NCBI GenBank assembly: GCA_038380435.1
Contig: JAWZYU010000017.1
Location: 26,284,483-26,348,482 of the forward strand
Length of the DNA: 64,000 nucleotides
DNA from: Ryuthela nishihirai
Lineage: Eukaryota > Arthropoda > Arachnida > Araneae > Heptathelidae
Direction: 5' to 3'
The position numbers and the translations under genes are program-made. Positions 31,031 to 44,560 of this stretch are shown here, piece after piece. Each line of letters begins with the position of its first letter. Positions within the stretch are counted from its first letter, which is position 1. Below the pieces are notes generated by a model. It searched no databases. It saw only the letters and a program-made list of their open reading frames with translations, and was not told the origin of the DNA.

Positions 31031-33639
31031 TGCAAGAAGACAGGAGATATAGAGTGAATTGTATGAAAAGGAAAATTAAAGCACAATTTTAAATACGCAA
31101 GAAACAAAACGGAGGTTTTAATGAAATTCTACACTACAAGACTAAATCTAAAATGCAGTGTTAAGAATACAAAGATTGTTGTAGTTATACAGGAACTCGC
31201 TCTCCTTTTGCATCAGTGGAAGCTGGAAAACATCCAAAAACTTCAAGTTGACTTAAATTTCCTTTTATAATATATATCCAGAGATGCTTACGGTTTACTC
31301 TTAAGCTGATAATTTTTTTTAAGAAGACAAAAAAGCAAAAAGGTCCTTAATATATACAAAAGAATTTTCAGAAAGCAATGTAATATTTCTTTCATCATTA
31401 CTTTTTGATATAAATATATGTCTGAAAAGATCCGAATGATTTCTTCACAGTGATATAAACAATTTCAAGATGAAAAGAATCCCGAAATTACCGAGAACAA
31501 ATTTTTCTTTTTCGCTTTGTATCAAAACATCGGCTTCATTTTTTTTAATCCTTATCAACAGAACATCATCTCATTAGAATGCTTCAAACTTAAGAAATGA
31601 ATATTGTTATTCCTTAGGAAACATGACTAAAAAACAAAAGTACTGTGCATGATTTAGAGTCGTCTTGGTTGAGATTGAGATGTAATTGGGATTATTGTAT
31701 CCATGAGAAGCATTTTTTTTTACCGCACAACTAAAAAGTCCTCAAGGTCAGGACATATTTACAGTCAAGATAAGGAGACACTCATTTAATGATCATAAAT
31801 GAACATTACAAAAGAAAATCATTACGATGGTGAGGAGACACTTGATGTAATGATATCCCTGTTGTTACTATTTTGTCGTCATCATTCACTAGTGTACTAA
31901 GGCAATCCCCTTTTATTTTTGTGCATAATGACGTTGCACATCTTAATGTATCATAAGATCGAGGCTTATAATGGATTTCTAAAGATGTATTCATGAAGTA
32001 AACGTTTTTGCCCCTTATGATATTCAAATGGCTTCTGCTGTAAACAACGCACAGTGTGATGTACATAAATCACTACTTCGTTCGTAGCACAACCAAAGAA
32101 GATATTATAATCATCGTGGATAATATCTATAATACGTTCATAAGTAGCTACAATTGGAAAAAGGCAATTTTTTTTTACTTCAGACAGAACTTTGTTCTTT
32201 GTAAGCACTCGGCCGACAGAATGTGAAAGTTTTTTTTTTATCTCTACAAATGATCAGTTCGTCTCGTATACAAGAGAAAAACACTTTTCGCATTGCTGAT
32301 ATTGTAGTAGACCAAGTGATGAAATACGCACTGTCTATGGGAAAATGGTAATTTTTAAAACATGACTATTTGAATCTGCTTGCTCTTCAATGTCACAATA
32401 AAAAAGAGTGGTAACTAGAAAGCGCAGAGATCGAAAGTTTACGATTTCTTTGACGCTCTTTGCGAGAGAAAAGTCAACTCTCTGACCCAGAGAATAACCC
32501 TAGTAGATTTTTGATTACAGAGTTTTCCGATGCTTAATAGATTCCAGTTCACGTTGCAACATCAAGAACACCATGAACTGAGATTATAATGTGGAATTAC
32601 TGCTAAAGTTAATGAAAAGTCTAAAATCGGAGCGTTTATGAGATAAAGTTTATGACCCACGTAAAAGAAAAAAGAAGGGAAAATTGAAAACAAGTTTGAA
32701 CGAAGATTATATTGAAAAAGTTCAAGTTATAAATCCATACGTTCTTGGTGTTAGTATTCAACATTTTCATCTTTACCGGATTCACACTTCAACCGTAAAT
32801 TAAAGAGGTACTATCGTTGTCGTTATTACTCTAATTTCCACTGAGAATTAGGTTTCAGGCCATTAAGACTCTTCAAGAATGTGAAAGTTTAGGGTAGGTC
32901 AGTCCTTCTAAAATGATCAGATTTTGCCATCGATAACGATCTAATAAAAACTGATCAATGATCAGTGTTTAAAATTTTCGACTTTGAATCAATCAAATAA
33001 TGAGGAAAATTTTCGAAAACTTTTACTGTTAACTGGATGATAAACCGAATAATATTCAAAGACGAAATCGGTGGTAACTCTGGATCTAATTGATATCGTC
33101 ACTATTCAAAACATCTAAACAGTGGACTTGTATGTTTGTATTGTTCTACATAAAATAAAACAATTTATCTATGTTTAATGCTATAAGATTTTCTCTATAG
33201 AACACCGAGAAAAGACAAATTCAAAACACACATTACTCTTAACAGATAACAAAACCATCTATTCTGCAGGTAGTGGATGTTGTGGACTTACAAGCTGACG
33301 GTTGTAACGGCATCGTGTGTTGCTTTTCTAGTGATGTATTTATTTTGTAGAAGCAATCACATTTACCATTGGAGGCGTTGTATACAATGTGATGGACATC
33401 AGTTAGACGTTCATCTATTTCAGCAAGTCCGTTTACCGTCTATCTTCGTCAGGTTTCCTTCAGGTTTGATTTAATTGCTTTCAAAAATTTGATTTTATTT
33501 GCACCACTGAAGAGTCCTGAGCAAGCTAGAATTGCTTCCTGTGCTGAAGCAATTTGGCCCCTTCTTAAACGACAGCAACCAGATAGAAAACCGTTTCCAA
33601 GATGATAACTGCAGAAGGGAATAACTGACGGGAAGGTGA

Positions 33640-34140
33640 AGATGCTGACTACAAAAGTGAGCATGACACCAAAGAAGATGCTGCTATTTAGAAGATCTGT
33701 TTCGAAAAATTGCTAACTGCAAAAGTGAACGATGATATCAAAGAAGCTATGTGGAAAAGTGAAGAGTGGTATTCAAGAGGCTAACTTCAAAAGTGAACAA
33801 CACTATCGAAGAAACTAACTTGAAAAATGAAATTATCCAAGTGCTAACTGCAAAGGTGAGTAGTGATATGCAAGGAGACACTAACTGCATAAGTGAACAA
33901 GATATCCAGGAGTGTAACTGCAAAAGTGAACAGTGATCTCCAAGAGGCTAACCGCAAAAGTGAACAGTAATATCCAAGGGCTAACTCAAAAGTGAGCAGT
34001 GATATCCAAGAGGCTAACACCAAAATGGAAACTGATGTCAATTACGATGCTAGATGCAAAAGTGAACAATGATATCTACAAAGACACTAATTGCAAAAAT
34101 GAACAGTGATATCCAAGAAGAGGCAAACTGTAAAAAAGAA
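33640..34140 (+). repeat. Degenerate tandem repeat, about 35-40 bp
   Basis: About a dozen units of the form CTAACTGCAAAAGTGAACAG then TGATATCCAAGAGG, with substitutions and indels. No reading frame is conserved through them. Confidence 0.85.
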
Positions 34141-35542
34141 TATTTAAAAAGTCCAAAAGAGTAACATCACTCTTAGGTTTTCCAATTATAAATATTCGTG
34201 TTCAGAGCCCAGTTTTTGAGCAGATATTTATCATTGTTGGAATTAATTACATGGAACCTTTACTCCCATCAGCTATCCCAATGAAGACATTACTGTAGCT
34301 CGTTTGACAAAGGATGATTGGGAAATCAAGGAAGTGACGAGAAAATACCTCCTTACTTTCTCCTTGGCCAACGCCTCTAAGCTTCTAGGTTATTTCTAGT
34401 TCCAGGTGTCTCAACAACATTTAATCTCTCGTCTCACACATTCAGAAGAATTCAGTGGGGAAGAGTGTGATATTTTGCTACCTCTCCTTTGCATGGAATG
34501 CATGCCCAATGAACTTCGAGATAATGTAGCAAAAAGGATGCAACTACGTCTGTTTCGAAGGACGATATTAAAGCAGACACAGACACACATACAATGTTCC
34601 AAGAATCTATCGACGCATCGAAAGGAATGCTATATTTACGCTTTTATGGACGAAATGGAACTGGTGTAAAATAGAAAGTATTGTGTAATTGAAAGATTCA
34701 GAGCTGAACGTTGGCCAAACAATACTTCGGTAACTTTTTCCTTGTTTTACATATGCACAAAAAAAAGTAAGAAGTTTGCTGCACCGTCAGCTACAGACGC
34801 TGCTGATTCTTGGTGTTGCTTCAGAAGTGTCTGAAACGTGCCTACCAATTTGGTGATCATTTATTGTGATTGCCTAACAAAGTATAGACTTTCTAAGTGA
34901 ATGGAATGCATTTTGTTTTTCAAGAAACGCATAATTTCATGGAATTTTGTGTTTTGGAATTATGTCCGTGAACCGAAAGATAAAGCACCAAATATGTAAA
35001 AAATATAGGTTTGCCAATATCCGTAACCGTCTTGTTTGGTTGCATGCAATTTCGTGTACAACAAACTTGATTTTATAGAATTTTTATTTTGCCATAGAGA
35101 GGCCATTCACTTGGCAAATTTTTGTTGATGTATTATATTGTGTACAAAGAGAAACTGCACATATTTTATTTCTTGGTAGGCCCATATCTCAGTTACGAAT
35201 GTTCTATTTGTTGTAAGAAAATTCTCCCCACTCCTGGATTTTTTTATTTATTTTTATTTTTCATTGTACACTTTTCATTGTTCCTGAAATGTTCTGTGGA
35301 CAAATAAACTGGAAATTAAAATCTTGGATTGTTTCGTATAAGGTCTCCTGGTTTTATTTTCATATTTTTGACAAACTTTCTTCGAATGTTTCATAGTAGA
35401 TGCCACTTTTACTGAATATAATAAATTGTACATTATCTACTTTAAACAGTGCCAAGGCTACTTATTGACAACCATTTCGAAAAGAATAGTTACAATTTCC
35501 GAAATAGAGGCTCTGTCTTGCATTATCATTTTACTTCATTAA

Positions 35543-35791
35543 GAGGGGATGCGGATTAGCTCAACAGGTAGCATGCCACACTCGTAATCTGAAGCTTTCA
35601 GGTTCGAGTCCAAACTGTGGCAGCGTTGGGACTTATTTGCGCTAAACAAGGTTAAAGGTGTTGTAAGTTATGGTGAAATTAGAACTTAAAATTCCTTAAC
35701 ATTGACTACACAAACATTTTCGCTAAACCACCACCGTGCCATCGCTCGGAAAGCGTACAACGATGGGCATGGCAAGGACGCCGTCCATCGG
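35543..35791 (+). repeat. SINE A-related old copy, left part
   Basis: A divergent head (GATTAGCTCAACAGG, GGTTCGAGTCC) and body. It is split by a young SINE A at 35792-36178, resumes at 36191-36225, and after a MITE at 36226-36559 ends with a tail at about 36560-36655. Confidence 0.8.
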
Positions 35792-36178
35792 GGGGCGGGG
35801 GTGGCTCAGTCGGTAGCGCGCCAGGCTAGTAATCTGTAGTTCCCAGGTTCGAGTCCCAGCTGGGTCAGCGTTGAGATTTATCTCCGCAAAATTCCCCGCC
35901 TTGCCAACGGTCAGTAGGGGACATCGATGGGCTTGAAACGACCGCCGTCCGTCGGATGGGACGTTAAGCCGTGACCCCGTGTGCGGGAGAGCCATACCCT
36001 GTGCACGTTAAAGAACACGCTGGATGGCCTTGACGGGAGCTACCATCTGTCTCCCAATAGCTGTTCCAGTGGGTCCCCTCCCCCAACCTTCTCTGAGCCT
36101 TCGGGGTCCATGTGACCTGGCCATTTAGCCCATGGTGTGCAAAAAAGTGCCGCTCAGAGGTAAAACAACCCAACCCAA
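35792..36178 (+). repeat. SINE A, full length, nested
   Basis: A 387-bp copy inserted in an older relative, with the 12-bp duplication GCCGTCCATCGG at 35780-35791 and 36179-36190. Confidence 0.95.
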
Positions 36179-36225
36179 GCCGTCCATCGGATGGGACGTA
36201 AAGCTGTTGCCCGTGTGCAAGAGAG

Positions 36226-36559
36226 CAGGGCCGGATTTACGCATAATCTAACTAACCTACAGCTTAGAACCTCACGATTATAAGGGGCCTCAAAAATTTA
36301 AGTTTGACATTTACTGTCACATTTTTTTATATTCAAATTAATCTATTGCGCAAACACTGTTCATCTCGGTTTTACATAGTCATTATTTATATACCAATGC
36401 CAGTATAATATTTTCACCACATCAATATCATATTTATTTTTTTAACGTTCCCTTCAATCAGAATAATAACTATGTAACTTATTTCGACTTTCGAAATTTT
36501 TGGGACCTCAGACTTATTGAATGAAGCTTAGGGCCTCAGAAAGTCAAAATCTGGCCCTG
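36226..36559. mobile_element. hAT-like MITE, 334 bp
   Basis: Terminal inverted repeats CAGGGCCGGATTT and (complement) CAGGGCCAGATTT. It lies in an old SINE A relative, but about 100 bp of SINE is lost at the site, so no 8-bp duplication can be read. Confidence 0.75.
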
Positions 36560-36807
36560 CTGGATTCCCACAATCTTCTCTGAGTCTTTGTGACTTGGGC
36601 ATTCAGTCCATTTAGTGCGAAAAAAAGGCCGCTCAGAGATAAAACAACCCAACCCTGATGTAACAAAGTCAAAGATCCCACTTGCATTATTATTTGCATT
36701 AACCACTTCTATTCCCTCACTGAGAAATGGAGTTTCTGATGAGCTTCGTAAAAGTAGCCATACGTTCGATGAGTCATTAAGCAGACTTCCACGTACAAGA
36801 GAGCCAT

Positions 36808-36958
36808 AAAAATAAATACTTCCTCAAGCAGCTGCTTGCCACAGAGCTTTGACAAGAGCATATCAGTTTAATATACCGTAGTAGAGGGATCTGTAAAGAT
36901 GGCTGGTCCTTAGCAGAGAGCCACGTGTAACATTAAAAAATACAATAGATGCCTTAGC
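36808..36958 (-). repeat. SINE B, partial
   Basis: Tail and body (AATAAATACTTCCTCAAGC, CAGCTGCTTGCCACAGAGC) are present and divergent; the tRNA-like head is lost. Confidence 0.8.
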
Positions 36959-37123
36959 AGAAGGATTTCATCTGTCTTCTTACAGCTAACCTACAGCTGT
37001 CTAATGGATTTCCTGGAGGGTCCTCGTGATCTGGCTTTTTAGCTTATTCTCTGCAGAAAAAACGGTGAGTCGGTAGTAAGCCCATTTATACTCCTCTCTC
37101 CAAAAATAATGCTTAAATCGGTC

Positions 37124-38092
37124 TCAGTTTTGAATTATCTCCTTGCCTTGTGGATTTTCCTGCACCCTAACGTGAGAATTGAGAACATTAAACACACCCT
37201 CACGTGTGAAAGAGGCCTCATCTGAGAAGAGCACATGAACCAGAAAAACAGGCTGCACTGCGGTCTTGCTGCAGAAACCAGCACACGAATTCCATACAAA
37301 TAGGGTAATCCTGAGTTTGCAATGTCTGAACTCTCTGATGATGAAACGGATGTAACTGCTGCTCATTCAACACTCTCCACACGATGGCATGGTTCACACC
37401 GAGGCTATGTGCAACAGCTCGTGTGTTTGTGCCTGGATTGTCCTCAATCCACCGTAGGATCTCTTCTTCCATGTCAGGGTTGGGTTGTTTTACCTCTGAG
37501 CGGCACTTTTTTGCACACCATAGGCTAAATGGCCAGGTCACATGGACCTCGAAGGCTGTGAGAAGGTTGGAAGAGGGGACCCACTGGAACAGCTGTTGGG
37601 AGACAGATGGTAGCCTCCCGTCAAGGCCATCTAGCGTGTTACTTTAACGTGCACAGGGTATGGCTCTTCCACACACGGGGCCACGGCTTAACGTCCCATC
37701 CGACGGACGGCGGCCTTTCCAAGCCCATCAGTGTCCCCTACTGACCATGGGCAGGGCGGGGAATTTTGCGAGATAAATCTCAACGCTGACCCAGCTGGGA
37801 CTCGAACCTGGGAACTACAGATTACGAGCCTGGCATGCTACCGACTGAGCCACCCCCGCCCCTTCCATGTCAGGAGTGTGCATGGTTCTCTCCCAACCAG
37901 TGTCATGCATGTTTGCATGGAACGTTCGTTTCTCGCAGTTGCCGGTGAAAAACACGCAAATATTTGGTGGTTTGGCACACATCTGTTTGGGAAGCACTGT
38001 CGGTACAACCTCCCAGCAGCTCTTCCATTTCCATTGACAGCCCCATATGCCAGATGCATGTCAGCCATCTCAGCAGTCGTGAAACACTCCAT
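37124..38092 (-). pseudogene. Mariner/Tc-type transposase, split by a SINE
   Basis: Read from 38092: MECFTTAEMADMHLAYGAVN, then GRLYRQCFPNRCVPNH (helix-turn-helix region). After the SINE (37479-37861) comes MEEEILRWIEDNPGTNTRAV (second HTH), then QRVQTLQTQDYPICMEFVCW and, after a frameshift near 37290, VLFSDEASFTREGVFN, which holds the first DDE aspartate. The catalytic domain downstream of HVRVQENPQ is missing. This architecture is common in arthropod genomes. Inactive relic. Confidence 0.85.
37479..37861 (-). repeat. SINE A inserted in a mariner-like transposase
   Basis: A 383-bp copy with the 13-bp duplication CTTCCATGTCAGG at 37466-37478 and 37862-37874. Removing it rejoins the transposase frame around TPDMEEEILRW. 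Confidence 0.95.
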
Positions 38093-38299
38093 GTTACACA
38101 GGTGTCTGATTAATGAATGCTGATGGCAAACATAAATCCGTTCTCCATTCCCACTTCGCCCCTCTAGCCAATTGCAGCACAACTAAACAACGCCCTCCTG
38201 CACCGAAGGGTTAGGTCAGTGGACATATATTCATGGTGAAAACAGCTTGTCTCGGTGTTTCCTATCTCCCATTGAAATTTGTACAGTTTGAAACACCCA

Positions 38300-38875
38300 G
38301 TATATACGAAATCTTCATGCAGCCATGGACAACATAGATTCAACAAGACAGTTAAATTTTGTTCCAAATAAGTGTTCTGAGCTACAGACGTTGCATGGGG
38401 CCCTGTAGACCATTTATAACAAGATCTTGTTTGACATTATCTGCTTGCTCATTGCAACCTAGATCCTCTTTTTTCCTAAGGCCTTTAGACACACTATTCA
38501 TAACTCTATTGGCTAATTAATAATTATGCATTCGGGCAACATGGCCAAACCAACTCAGTCTCCCTCTGCATAGTATGCTGCTCAAAGAAAGTTACTGACT
38601 GTTTTTCCTAACCTCATTAATATTATTCTCATTACATTATTATTAATTAACTCATTATATTATTAATTAACAGATAATAAGTAATTATTATCTTGCTTAC
38701 AAAGAGTCCAAGTTTCACTACCATAACTAACCTTAACAAGAATGAAACTATTATACAACCTAATTTTAATCTTTAGGTGTATATGCTAATTTTTCCACAC
38801 TCTCGAATGATTTTCAAAGGTTCCAGCAGCAATTCTTATTTTTCTCTTTATCTCATGCCACATTTTATTGATTTT
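38300..38875 (-). mobile_element. RTE-type LINE, 3' fragment
   Basis: The reverse complement matches 57950-58820 in order: GGCATGAGAT, TGTATAATAGTTT, TTAGTTATGGTGGTGAAACT, TTTGGCCATGTTGCCCGAAT, AATGTCAAACAAGATCTTGT and CCATGGCTGC. The copy is 5'-truncated and older than the 54.6-kb copy. Confidence 0.85.
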
Positions 38876-39188
38876 TAAAATACTGCATGAAAAATACAAA
38901 TTCTAACCTATGGGAAAACACTGCCATCTTGCTGGATCATACAGGCAGTCAGATATCTACGCACTATACCTTTTTTTTATACACTAAAATATATAAATTG
39001 TGGTTAGATCGAAAAATGACTTCTATTTCACCTTGAACGTCATAATTACAAGGGGTGTTCAAAACATTCTTGACATGCATCTGTAGAACAAAAACCATTT
39101 CATTTACCTCAACAATACTTTTACTCTCCTTCAAAGTACTCGCTTCCAGCATTGCAAAGATGCAGACTTTTATATCTGCAGATATTCT
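38876..39188. other. Unassigned stretch before the hAT relic
   Basis: The - strand here reads SIVEVNEMVFVLQMHVKNVL, reminiscent of mariner 5' regions but too short to call. Confidence 0.4.
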
Positions 39189-40912
<1,724 letters not shown>

Positions 40913-41155
40913 TACCCAGTAAAATGTTTATAATTTCATAAGATTTGTTAATTTTTTATGCTTATCGATATATGTAATTTATGAATACAAAATTTAATGT
41001 GTATATATGTTTTTATTCCCATTGTTATACTATATTATAGTTTTATCCATCTATACACCCTTGTATAGATGGATAAAACTATAGTTATAGTATAACAACC
41101 AGTTACATACACATTTCCAGGGGGTACGTGAAGCATAAAAGGTTGAGAACCACTG
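40913..41155 (+). mobile_element. hAT element 3' region and terminal repeat
   Basis: Continues from the transposase relic to a terminus ending GGTTGAGAACCACTG (complement of a CAGTGGTTCTCAACC-type hAT TIR). It contains a 34-bp-arm hairpin at 41024-41096. The adjacent 8 bp ATCTAGAG (41156-41163) would be its target duplication. I did not find the 5' TIR. Confidence 0.8.
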
Positions 41156-41163
41156 ATCTAGAG

Positions 41164-41445
41164 CAGTGCTTCTCAAACTTTCTGAGTACGGACCAGAAAT
41201 TCTTGCATGTGGCCATGTGGGCAGCGGACCAGCAGAAAATTCTGCTTCTGAAATCCGTTGCCCATGCATACGCCTGAAACTTTTAGACACGTGTTGCCTC
41301 AAAACATAATACCATCATCATGTGTTGGAAAGTACGAACTATGGCCTACGACATATCAATGTTATACTTCTGAAAACGTATTTCTTTCCTGGCAGTTTAC
41401 CCCGGATCGGCAATGATCAGCGGACCACCACTTTGGGAAGCACTG
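41164..41445. mobile_element. hAT MITE, 282 bp
   Basis: Starts CAGTGCTTCTCAAACTT and ends complement-wise CAGTGCTTCCCAAAGT. Flanked by ATCTAGAG (41156-41163) and ATCTAAAG (41446-41453), an 8-bp duplication with one mismatch. It abuts the preceding hAT element. Confidence 0.9.
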
Positions 41446-44299
41446 ATCTAAAGTTTGCTACATTTTGACTGTGAAAGTGCTTAAAATGCCAACACTGCAT
41501 GTGAAATCCAGTATACCAATAGCAGGCACGTACCCAGGATTAAGTTCCGGTGGTGTGTGTGTGTGGGGGGGGGGTCCACCCCTCTGTATACATCCCTGAC
41601 AAATAGGTGATGGGTGTTGAGAATGCAGGGAAACCCTTGGGCATACATAAGTATCGATAACTTGCTAAGAATGGACTTTTGATGGTGAAAACACATCCCA
41701 ATGACACATGATGATTCGTACTTTACACAAAAATGATAAAATTCGATTTCAGAAACAGACAGTACAAGAAATTACAAAGTGAGATGAAATCATCGATTTA
41801 ATGCTTTTTAATACCGTACTCAACAGTTGTTAGATACATAATTTACAAACTGATAATCAGACCTGTGGCTTGCAAATTTACATAATCGTTTCAATTCTGC
41901 AAAACCTAATAAAGACATTATTTTCTTGGTGAATTGAATAAAAAAAAATATAGTAAAAGTTTCCAAATTTATAATTAGAAACAATCTACAGAGCATTTTA
42001 CTATAATTAGAGATAAACTAGATAAAATTTTAGGTTTGCTTCGTAGTGTTGAAAATTTGCAGAATTTCAAGGCAGTTTACAGAACGGTCATATGCAGTGC
42101 AGGAGACTAAATATTAAAGCAGTACCTTCACAAATTTTGGAGTCACTGCACCTAATAAACTGAATATATCATGTCTAATCGTTAGTAACAGTTGAAATTC
42201 TACAAAATTTTCATCATTTTCAGCTGCTTCTTAACAGGTCTGCTGTTGCATTATTTGTTGATGAATAATTTCTGCAGAGAAATCCACTGCAAAAGTGAAC
42301 CAAAAAGGGTTTAAGTACTTGGTAAAAATTCTCCATTCAGTAGTAAGAGAGAATAAAAAAACAACTGAAGTTCTGTACCATTCGTTAAAGATTCAGACTT
42401 TTTGGAGGAATAATTTTCGAGCATGATTAGCAATGACTTAATATATACTAGCTCCAAATAGGCACATGAACACTTCTAACACTAACTTTTATTGTAAGAT
42501 TTGAACTCCATCTTAATTAGAAGAGTCACATGGTTCTGAAATCTAGAATTTAATAACCTAAATGTTCATACGGTTACAGACAGCATTTATTTTATACATT
42601 TAATTTCGATACCACAGGAAAGTTTATATTTCTGGGCATTGGAATTTTTAATAACAATTTCCAATATTTATACTGCATGACGTCGAAGAAGTAATTACTT
42701 TCAATAATGCAGCAAAACTCTAATGACATGATTATGCTAAATAGAATTTTAATGGTTACATATTTATATATTGCACCGTCTCCAAAAAATACCTGAACAA
42801 AATTATGAATATTTCACTTTCATTGCTAAATATTATTAAATTTACAACAGCAAATACAATTCTAATTATCTTATACCCAAAGATAATTTTTACAAAAAAT
42901 ATAATTCGAAAACTTTGAAAGAATGTTGCAGAGAGAGCTCAGGTATACTTTGGAGATAGTGTATGGAGAAATGCGCAAAGAACTGTTAAATTAGAGTAGA
43001 TTATTCTTCTATATTTCACAAACCATGAAGCTGTGGTTCCATACGCCTGAGTACAATGTGTTGAAATATTCAATCTTTAACTATCTGATTGAGCAAAACA
43101 TTACAAATAATATAAATGACGTGAAAAGCAAATAAAAACTATTCTGATATTAGTACACAAAACAAATATGTAAATATTTCAACCTGAGTGATTCTATACA
43201 TGATTATTAGTGCTATTTATCATAAGCCTGGTATATTTCAAGATGCGCCACTAAATTTCTTCCATAATTACTACAAATATTAAATCAATGTTTCACAAAA
43301 GTTTTTACCTTAACGTATTTATAATTTGTATGTAATGTAGTAGCAGTTTATATTTCCATTTCCTCCCATTCATGTATGAGCAAAATAAGGATTTTGAAGC
43401 AGACATTATGAATAACAGTCACAAACATGTAATGTAAATGCCTCTTAAAGTACTGCAAGAGTGGCAACAAATATTTCAATCATCTAATAGAAAATGTTAA
43501 TGATTTCTTCCTAAACGATCCTTCAAAATCCATGATTGAAACAGCTCAGTGCAGCTAGGAAAATTTGGTTAATATTGTTCGCTTCACTGGGTTGCTTTTA
43601 AGGATTATTTCTCACTATATGTTTATATTGAGTGATAAGACAAATCACTATATACTTGTTTAATGGTGTATTGCTTAGACCACGCCAGGGACAGAAGGGG
43701 GCAGTGAGAATGCTAGTAAAGTTAACAGAGCAAAAAAACTTATGCATATTTCACAGATTGTGCAAGAATTTTTTTTTTCCAGACCTAAAATTTAGGGGAA
43801 ACATTATACGCAATAAAATCCAGTCTCTTGCCCAACTCTCTTCTTTTCGGCTCATCGAGTCACTTTTTTTTTTCTGGATCCGGGCCTGTCTTAGACGCGT
43901 TTTTCAATCGGTAGGCCTTGAATTGTCATATTAGTAGAATATAAAGTCCGAAAACAATTATTAAACGTTGAGAAAATGGCAGTATATTTTTTTTATTCAA
44001 ATTAGGAATTAAAATATATTTCTCAATTGCAGGTCTGTATTTTGCTTAAAAAATAATTTTTACACTTTTTTTTTTAACAAAGATACTAAGAAAATTTATT
44101 CTTTGCAAAATTAGTGCAGTATTTAGTGTCTTAAAATTTAGTAAAATACTAAAATGTATGTATTATGTAAAAAAAAAGATTTTTTTTTTGGAAAAAGTAA
44201 GGTTTATTATGATGGGGGCTGCTTTTTAAACTAAATAATTGATGGGACAATTTTTTTTGTCCAAATTGTTGAGGAATAGTCTAAGCGAAGATGATTAAG

Positions 44300-44560
44300 A
44301 GGAGTAGTTTGTGTGGTGGTGTTGGTAAGGGGAGGAGGAAGCAGGGAATCAATCAGCCCACTCCCTCGAATGCTAGCAAGGATAATAGAAGCTAAAAAAT
44401 TAAACTCACGCATTTTACACGAAACTTTTTAAAGACATCTGAAATGAACGGAGAAATGTTACACTGCAATGGGAATAATCTCTTCGCCCTCCTCCCTCCC
44501 TTTCATTTTTTCCTGCTAAACTGAGTCCCCCCCCCCCTTTTCATGATTACTATTTGCGCC
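44300..44560 (+). repeat. Dispersed repeat C
   Basis: Motifs in order: CTCGAATGCTAGCAAGG, TTTTTAAAGACATCTGAAA, TTACACTGCAATGGGAAT, CCTCCCTTTCATTTTTTCC. The same series occurs at 48200 and 53252. Confidence 0.7.

Larger units (their letters stand above)
27110..35330 (+). other. Probable long 3' UTR or downstream DNA of the cyclase gene
   Basis: No convincing coding sequence is seen. The block is AT-rich and holds several degenerate short-period repeats (27405-27750, about 28940-29110, 30780-31030, 33640-34140), a short AAATG run near 28260 and one SINE B copy at 30118-30321. The introns just upstream average about one SINE per 1.5 kb, so the scarcity here is unusual. Several AATAAA sites occur (for example near 27724, 28428 and 35303). 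The one near 35303 is followed by ordinary intergenic repeats. That this is transcribed as a roughly 8-kb 3' UTR is inference; short open frames such as 34406-34669 have no recognisable domain. Confidence 0.4.

Noticed and set aside
34406..34669. An 87-codon frame as a small gene
   Set aside because: No domain, no splice context and no codon-bias signal; it lies in the presumed 3' UTR.
38964..39152. Mariner transposase fragment on the - strand
   Set aside because: Only about 25 residues are reminiscent of mariner 5' regions; too weak to call.
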